From: Albugo candida
Lineage: Eukaryota > Oomycota > Peronosporomycetes > Albuginales > Albuginaceae
Assembly: GCA_905220665.1 (NCBI GenBank)
Contig: CAJNAR010000063.1
Location: forward strand, 1-41,406
DNA length: 41,406 nucleotides
Direction of reading: 5' to 3'
Made by a program: the position numbers and the translations under genes
Shown here: piece by piece, positions 35,356-41,406 of the stretch
Numbering within the stretch: the stretch's first letter is position 1
Layout: every line of letters begins with the position of its first letter
Notes under the pieces: model-generated
Database searches by the model: none
What the model saw: the letters and a program-made list of their open reading frames with translations, nothing else
Told to the model about the DNA's origin: nothing

Positions 35356-37477
35356 ATCATGTTTGCACCGTAATAGAAGGCACTGTTTCTAAAAGTTTGA
35401 AGGTGTGGAGTTGTGAAAACGGGATACGATACCAATGAAAGTTTGAGCAATCTTGAACAAGATGTGCTTTCTTCGGATCAGCTCTTATCTTACAAAATAC
35501 TTTGACTTGCGAGGTACAAAAATATAGAAATACGCAACAGAACCAGAAAACCTATATTTGTGTGCATTAGGGTGAAATTCAGTCTTGTAGGATCATGTTT
35601 ACATGCTTTGTGCATGTGACCCCACTCTCCTTAATATTTCTACAAGCTGCATGCAATCACTCTCGTGCACTGCATTAGCATGTCACTGCCTCTCTTATCC
35701 TTCAATATGGTTTGCAAGAAATACCTGCAACAGATGAGTCGTACGAATCTATTTGAGTATTGATATTGAGCAGCATGAGCATCTCAACCAACACAAAGGA
35801 CAAGTTCGATCAATTTTGCTCGAACTCTTGTGCTCGAACAAAATGTAGAGGGGAAAACACTCGGCGAACAAAGTTCGATACAGCAGACTCTAGTACGGCT
35901 TTTCTTGTCTTAATTAGCGTTGGTGCTTTTACGCTGAACGCGGTCATACCGACTGGATGATTCGCATCGCTCTAGTGATTCACATTACCGACACCTAGTG
36001 CGACATTGACTATATATATGTCATTCCTACGAATACAACCATACCGTGGATATCATACCATCGTCATGTTTGCACCGTATTGGAAGGCACTGTTTCTCAA
36101 AGTTTGAAGGTGTGTAGTTGTGAAAACGGGATACGATACCAATGACAGCTTGAGCAACCTTGAACAAGATGTGCTTTCTTCGGATCAGCTCTTATCTTAG
36201 AAAATACTTTGACTCGCGAGGTACGAAAATGTAGAAATACGCATCAGAACCAGAAAACCTATATTTTGTGTGCATTAGGGTGAAATTCAGTCTTGTACGA
36301 TCATGTTTACATGCTGTGTGCATGTGACTCCGTTGTCATTATTAATTATACAAGCTGCATGCAATCACTCTCGTGCACTTCATCAGCATCTCACTGCCTC
36401 TCTTATCCTTTCATATGGTTTGCAAGACATACCTGCAACAGATGAGTCGTACGAATCTATTTGAGTATTGATATTAAGCAGCATAAGCATCTCAACCAAC
36501 ACAAAGGACAAGTTCGATCAATTTTGCTCGAATTCTTGTGTTCGAACAAAATGTAAAGGGGAAAATACTCGGCGAACATAGTTCGATACAGCAGACTCTA
36601 GTACGGCTTTTCTTGTCTTACTTAGCGTTGGTGCTTTTACGCTGAACGCGGTCATACCGACTGGATGATTCGCATCGCTCTAGTGATTCACATTACCGAC
36701 ACCTAGTGCGACATTGACTATATATATGTCATTCCTACGAATACAACCATACCCTGGATATCATGCCATCGTCATGTTTGCACCGTATTGAAAGCCAGCG
36801 TTTCTCAAAGTTTGAAGGTGTGTAGTTGTGAAAACGGGATACGATACCAATGAAAGTTTGAGCAATCTTGAACAAGATGTGCTTTCTTCGGATCAGCTCT
36901 TATCTTACAAAATACTTTGACTTGCGAGGTACAAAAATATAGAAATACGCAACAGAACCAGAAAACCTATATTTGTGTGCATTAGGGTGACATTCAGTCT
37001 TGTAGGATCATGTTTACATGCTTTGTGCATGTGACCCCACTCTCCTTAATATTTCTACAAGCTGCATGCAATCACTCTCGTGCACTGCATTAGCATGTCA
37101 CTGCCTCTCTTATCCTTCAATATGGTTTGCAAGACATACCTGCAACAGATGAGTCGTACGAATCTATTTGAGTATTGATATTGAGCAGCATGAGCATCTC
37201 AACCAACACAAAGGACAAGTTCGATCAATTTTGCTCGAACTCTTGTGCTCGAACAAAATGTAGAGGGGAAAACACTCGGCGAACAAAGTTCGATACAGCA
37301 GACTCTAGTACGGCTTTTCTTGTCTTAATTAGCGTTGGTGCTTTTACGCTGAACGCGGTCATACCGACTGGATGATTCGCATCGCTCTAGTGATTCACAT
37401 TACCGACACCTAGTGCGACATTGACTATATATATGTCATTCCTACGAATACAACCATACCGTGGATATCATGCCATC
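35356..37477. repeat. Trimer unit M51-M53
   Basis: M51 starts at 35356, M52 at 36063 and M53 at 36771. M51 and M53 have the mosaic middle (ttgtaggatcatg, gtgaccccactctcc) and the tail gctcgaactcttgtgctc with gtcttaattagc. M52 has the attggaaggcactg edge, gtgtgtagttgtg and cacttcatcagcatctc. The M51-M52 pair is repeated as M54-M55 at a 2122-base shift. Confidence 0.86.
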
Positions 37478-38891
37478 ATCATGTTTGCACCGTAATAGAA
37501 GGCACTGTTTCTAAAAGTTTGAAGGTGTGGAGTTGTGAAAACGGGATACGATACCAATGAAAGTTTGAGCAATCTTGAACAAGATGTGCTTTCTTCGGAT
37601 CAGCTCTTATCTTACAAAATACTTTGACTTGCGAGGTACAAAAATATAGAAATACGCAACAGAACCAGAAAACCTATATTTGTGTGCATTAGGGTGACAT
37701 TCAGTCTTGTAGGATCATGTTTACATGCTTTGTGCATGTGACCCCACTCTCCTTAATATTTCTACAAGCTGCATGCAATCACTCTCGTGCACTGCATTAG
37801 CATGTCACTGCCTCTCTTATCCTTCAATATGTTTGCAAGACATACCTGCAACAGATGAGTCGTACGAATCTATTTGAGTATTGATATTGAGCAGCATGAG
37901 CATCTCAACCAACACAAAGGACAAGTTCGATCAATTTTGCTCGAACTCTTGTGCTCGAACAAAATGTAGAGGGGAAAACACTCGGCGAACAAAGTTCGAT
38001 ACAGCAGACTCTAGTACGGCTTTTCTTGTCTTAATTAGCGTTGGTGCTTTTACGCTGAACGCGGTCATACCGACTGGATGATTCGCATCGCTCTAGTGAT
38101 TCACATTACCGACACCTAGTGCGACATTGACTATATATATGTCATTCCTACGAATACAACCATACCGTGGATATCATACCATCGTCATGTTTGCACCGTA
38201 TTGGAAGGCACTGTTTCTCAAAGTTTGAAGGTGTGTAGTTGTGAAAACGGGATACGATACCAATGACAGCTTGAGCAACCTTGAACAAGATGTGCTTTCT
38301 TCGGATCAGCTCTTATCTTAGAAAATACTTTGACTCGCGAGGTACGAAAATGTAGAAATACGCATCAGAACCAGAAAACCTATATTTTGTGTGCATTAGG
38401 GTGAAATTCAGTCTTGTACGATCATGTTTACATGCTGTGTGCATGTGACTCCGTTGTCATTATTAATTATACAAGCTGCATGCAATCACTCTCGTGCACT
38501 TCATCAGCATCTCACTGCCTCTCTTATCCTTTCATATGGTTTGCAAGACATACCTGCAACAGATGAGTCGTACGAATCTATTTGAGTATTGATATTAAGC
38601 AGCATAAGCATCTCAACCAACACAAAGGACAAGTTCGATCAATTTTGCTCGAATTCTTGTGTTCGAACAAAATGTAAAGGGGAAAATACTCGGCGAACAT
38701 AGTTCGATACAGCAGACTCTAGTACGGCTTTTCTTGTCTTACTTAGCGTTGGTGCTTTTACGCTGAACGCGGTCATACCGACTGGATGATTCGCATCGCT
38801 CTAGTGATTCACATTACCGACACCTAGTGCGACATCGACTATATATATGTCATTCCTACGAATACAACCATACCGTGGATATCATACCATC
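37478..38891. repeat. Repeat of M51-M52 (M54-M55)
   Basis: M54 starts at 37478 and M55 at 38184. M54 matches M51 and M53 in the mosaic middle and the gtcttaattagc tail, and lacks one g at caatatgtttgc near 37826. M55 matches M52 including gtgtgtagttgtg and cacttcatcag. The order suggests a trimer duplication truncated after two monomers. Confidence 0.86.
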
Positions 38892-41015
38892 GTCATGTTT
38901 GCACCGTAATAGAAGGCACTGTTTCTAAAAGTTTGAAGGTGTGGAGTTGTGAAAACGGGATACGATACCAATGATAGTTTGAGCAACCTTGAACAAGATG
39001 TGCTTTCTTCGGATCAGCTCTTATCTTAGAAAATACTTTGACTCGCGAGGTACGAAAATGTAGAAATACGCATCAGAACCAGAAAACCTATATTTTGTGT
39101 GCATTAGGGTGAAATTCAGTCTTGTACGATCATGTTTACATGCTGTGTGCATGTGACTCCGTTGTCATTATTAATTATACAAGTTGCATGCAATCACTCT
39201 CGTGCACTGCATCAGCATGTCACTGCCTCTCTTATCCTTTAATATGGTTTGCAAGACATACCAGCAACAGATGAGTCGTACGAATCTATTTGAGTATTGA
39301 TATTAAGCAGCATAAGCATCTCAACCAACACAAAGGACAAGTTCGATCAATTTTGCTCGAATTCTTGTGTTCGAACAAAATGTAAAGGGGAAAATACTCG
39401 GCGAACATAGTTCGATACAGCAGACTCTAGTACGGCTTTTCTTGTCTTACTTAGCCTTGGTGCTTTTACGCTGAACGCGGTCATACCGACTGGATGATTC
39501 GCATCGCTCTAGTGATTCACATTACCGACACCTAGTGCGACATCGACTATATATATGTCATTCCTACGAATACAACCATACCGTGGATATCATACCATCG
39601 TCATGTTTGCACCGTAATAGAAGGCACTGTTTCTAAAAGTTTGAAGGTGTGGAGTTGTGAAAACGGGATACGATACCAATGATAGTTTGAGCAACCTTGA
39701 ACAAGATGTGCTTTCTTCGGATCAGCTCTTATCTTAGAAAATACTTTGACTCGCGAGGTACGAAAATGTAGAAATACGCATCAGAACCAGAAAACCTATA
39801 TTTTGTGTGCATTAGGGTGAATTCAGTCTTGTACGATCATGTTTACATGCTGTGTGCATGTGACTCCGTTGTCATTATTAATTATACAAGCTGCATGCAA
39901 TCACTCTCGTGCACTGCATCAGCATGTCACTGCCTCTCTTATCCTTTAATATGGTTTGCAAGACATACCAGCAACAGATGAGTCGTACGAATCTATTTGA
40001 GTATTGATATTGAGCAGCATGAGCATCTCAACCAACACAAAGGACAAGTTCGATCAATTTTGCTCGAACTCTTGTGCTCGAACAAAATGTAAAGGGGAAA
40101 ATACTCGGCGAACATAGTTCGATACAGCAGACTCTAGTACGGCTTTTCTTGTCTTACTTAGCGTTGGTGCTTTTACGCTGAACGCGGTCATACCGACTGG
40201 ATGATTCGCATCGCTCTAGTGATTCACATTACCGACACCTAGTGCGACATCGACTATATATATGTCATTCCTACGAATACAACCATACCGTGGATATCAT
40301 ACCATCGTCATGTTTGCACCGTAATAGAAGGCACTGTTTCTAAAAGTATGAAGGTGTGGAGTTGTGAAAACGGGATACGATACCAATGAAAGTTTGAGCA
40401 ATCTTGAACAAGATGTGCTTTCTTCGGATCAGCTCTTATCTTAGAAAATACTTTGACTCGCGAGGTACGAAAATGTAGAAATACGCATCAGAACCAGAAA
40501 ACCTATATTTTGTGTGCATTAGGGTGAAATTCAGTCTTGTACGATCATGTTTACATGCTGTGTGCATGTGACTCCGTTGTCATTATTAATTATACAAGCT
40601 GCATGCAATCACTCTCGTGCACTTCATCAGCATCTCACTGCCTCTCTTATCCTTTCAATATGGTTTGCAAGACATACCAGCAACAGATGAGTCGTACGAA
40701 TCTATTTGAGTATTGATATTAAGCAGCATAAGCATCTCAACCAACACAAAGGACAAGTTCGATCAATTTTGCTCGAATTCTTGTGTTCGAACAAAATGTA
40801 AAGGGGAAAATACTCGGCGAACATAGTTCGATACAGCAGACTCTAGTACGGCTTTTCTTGTCTTACTTAGCCTTGGTGCTTTTACGCTGAACGCGGTCAT
40901 ACCGACTGGATGATTCGCATCGCTCTAGTGATTCACATTACCGACACCTAGTGCGACATCGACTATATATATGTCATTCCTACGAATACAACCATACCGT
41001 GGATATCATACCATC
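38892..41015. repeat. Monomers M56-M58
   Basis: M56 starts at 38892, M57 at 39600 and M58 at 40307. All have gtaatagaaggc and the catcgactatatatatgtca ending. M57 lacks an a at gggtgaattcag (near 39816) and carries the doubled gctcgaac tail. M58 is 709 bases: it reads cctttcaatatgg near 40650, as if the forms ctttcatatgg and cttcaatatgg were joined, which adds a base. Confidence 0.86.
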
Positions 41016-41406
41016 GTCATGTTTGCACCGTAATAGAAGGCACTGTTTCTAAAAGTTTGAAGGTGTGGAGTTGTGAAAACGGGATACGATACCAATGAAA
41101 GTTTGAGCAATCTTGAACAAGATGTGCTTTCTTCGGATCAGCTCTTATCTTACAAAATACTTTGACTTGCGAGGTACAAAAATATAGAAATACGCAACAG
41201 AACCAGAAAACCTATATTTGTGTGCATTAGGGTGACATTCAGTCTTGTAGGATCATGTTTACATGCTTTGTGCATGTGACCCCACTCTCCTTAATATTTC
41301 TACAAGCTGCATGCAATCACTCTCGTGCACTGCATTAGCATGTCACTGCCTCTCTTATCCTTCAATATGGTTTGCAAGACATACCTGCAACAGATGAGTC
41401 GTACGA
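41016..41406. repeat. Partial monomer M59 at window edge
   Basis: This is the first 391 bases of a mosaic monomer like M51, M53 and M54: gtaatagaaggc, gaaagtttgagcaatc, ttgtaggatcatg, gtgaccccactctcc and actgcattagc. It is cut by the end of the window, so the array continues. Confidence 0.9.

Larger units (their letters stand above)
1..41406. repeat. Tandem satellite array, about 707-bp monomer, 58 full copies plus a partial
   Basis: The same sequence recurs every 705-709 bases through the entire window, always in the same orientation and without any interrupting unique DNA. Boundaries were set at each occurrence of gtcatgtttgcaccgta or its atcatg variant, giving starts at 1, 709, 1414, 2121, 2829, 3536, 4243 and so on to 41016. 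Copies differ by scattered substitutions and single-base indels, which define subtypes. The first monomer is 40.7% GC by hand count. Long, high-identity tandem arrays like this are known in eukaryotic heterochromatin. I do not recognise the family or species. The array continues past both ends of the window. Confidence 0.98.
25447..41406. repeat. Domain 2: diverged subtypes of the same 707-bp monomer (M37-M59)
   Basis: From 25447 most monomers begin atcatg or gtcatg followed by gtttgcaccgtaatagaagg, and have tttctaaaagtttg, tcggatcagc, actcgcgaggtacg, gaaaatgtagaaatacgc and gtaaagggg. Two other left edges recur: attgaaagccagcg (M38, M40, M48, M53) and attggaaggcactg (M45, M52, M55). Full-length copies are 706-709 bases, mostly 707 or 708. 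There is no single fixed higher-order period across this domain. Confidence 0.92.

Noticed and set aside
30807..38081. 66-residue plus-strand frames in M44, M47, M51, M53 and M54
   Set aside because: They arise from the tagagggg and aacaaagttcg variants, which remove stops present in most copies. They track satellite subtypes rather than any gene.
1..41406. CRISPR array or integrated transposon
   Set aside because: The repeats are about 707 bases with no variable spacers. No terminal inverted repeats, target-site duplications, LTRs, transposase or reverse transcriptase frames were seen on either strand.

Overview
The whole 41.4 kb window is one uninterrupted head-to-tail satellite DNA array. 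Taking an anchor at the motif gtcatgtttgcaccgta (or its atcatg variant), I read 58 complete monomers and a 391-base partial one. Monomers are 705-709 bases long (mean about 707), all in the same orientation. I see no gene, RNA gene, transposon, CRISPR array or unique spacer. The array runs off both ends, so its true size is unknown. Long-monomer satellites of this kind are typical of eukaryotic heterochromatin (centromeric, pericentromeric, subtelomeric, sex or B chromosomes). The sequence does not identify the species. A hand count in the first monomer gives 40.7% GC and 28 CpG against about 29 expected. This lack of CpG depletion argues mildly for a host with little germline CpG methylation, such as many invertebrates, or for a young array.

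Domain 1 (1-25446, monomers M1-M36) is built from three subtypes, A, B and C, which differ mainly in the first 350 bases. The basic higher-order repeat is A-B-C, about 2121 bases. Gains, losses and hybrid monomers turn it into dimers (A-C), tetramers and a pentamer (A-B-C-B-C): the interval between A monomers is 3,3,2,3,3,4,4,5,3 monomers. Hybrid monomers (M5, M16, M17, M20, M21, M32) carry the left part of one subtype and the right part of another, as unequal crossover or gene conversion would leave.

A transition zone (about 22620-25446, M33-M36) mixes domain 1 bodies with domain 2 markers. Domain 2 (25447-41406, M37 to the end) uses other subtypes. Most have gtaatagaaggc at the left edge, tcggatcagc, a cgaaaatgtagaaatacgcatcag block and gtaaagggg. 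The order is less regular than in domain 1: short dimers, runs of near-identical neighbours, and a mosaic subtype (M50, M51, M53, M54, M59) with a domain-1-like middle inside domain 2 flanks.

The open frames in the array (87, 95, 92, 66 residues and similar) recur only because the monomer recurs. Their frames break in sister subtypes and I do not regard them as genes. The most interesting content is the fine-scale record of array evolution, plus a few small conserved palindromes that could be protein-binding sites or RNA hairpins.
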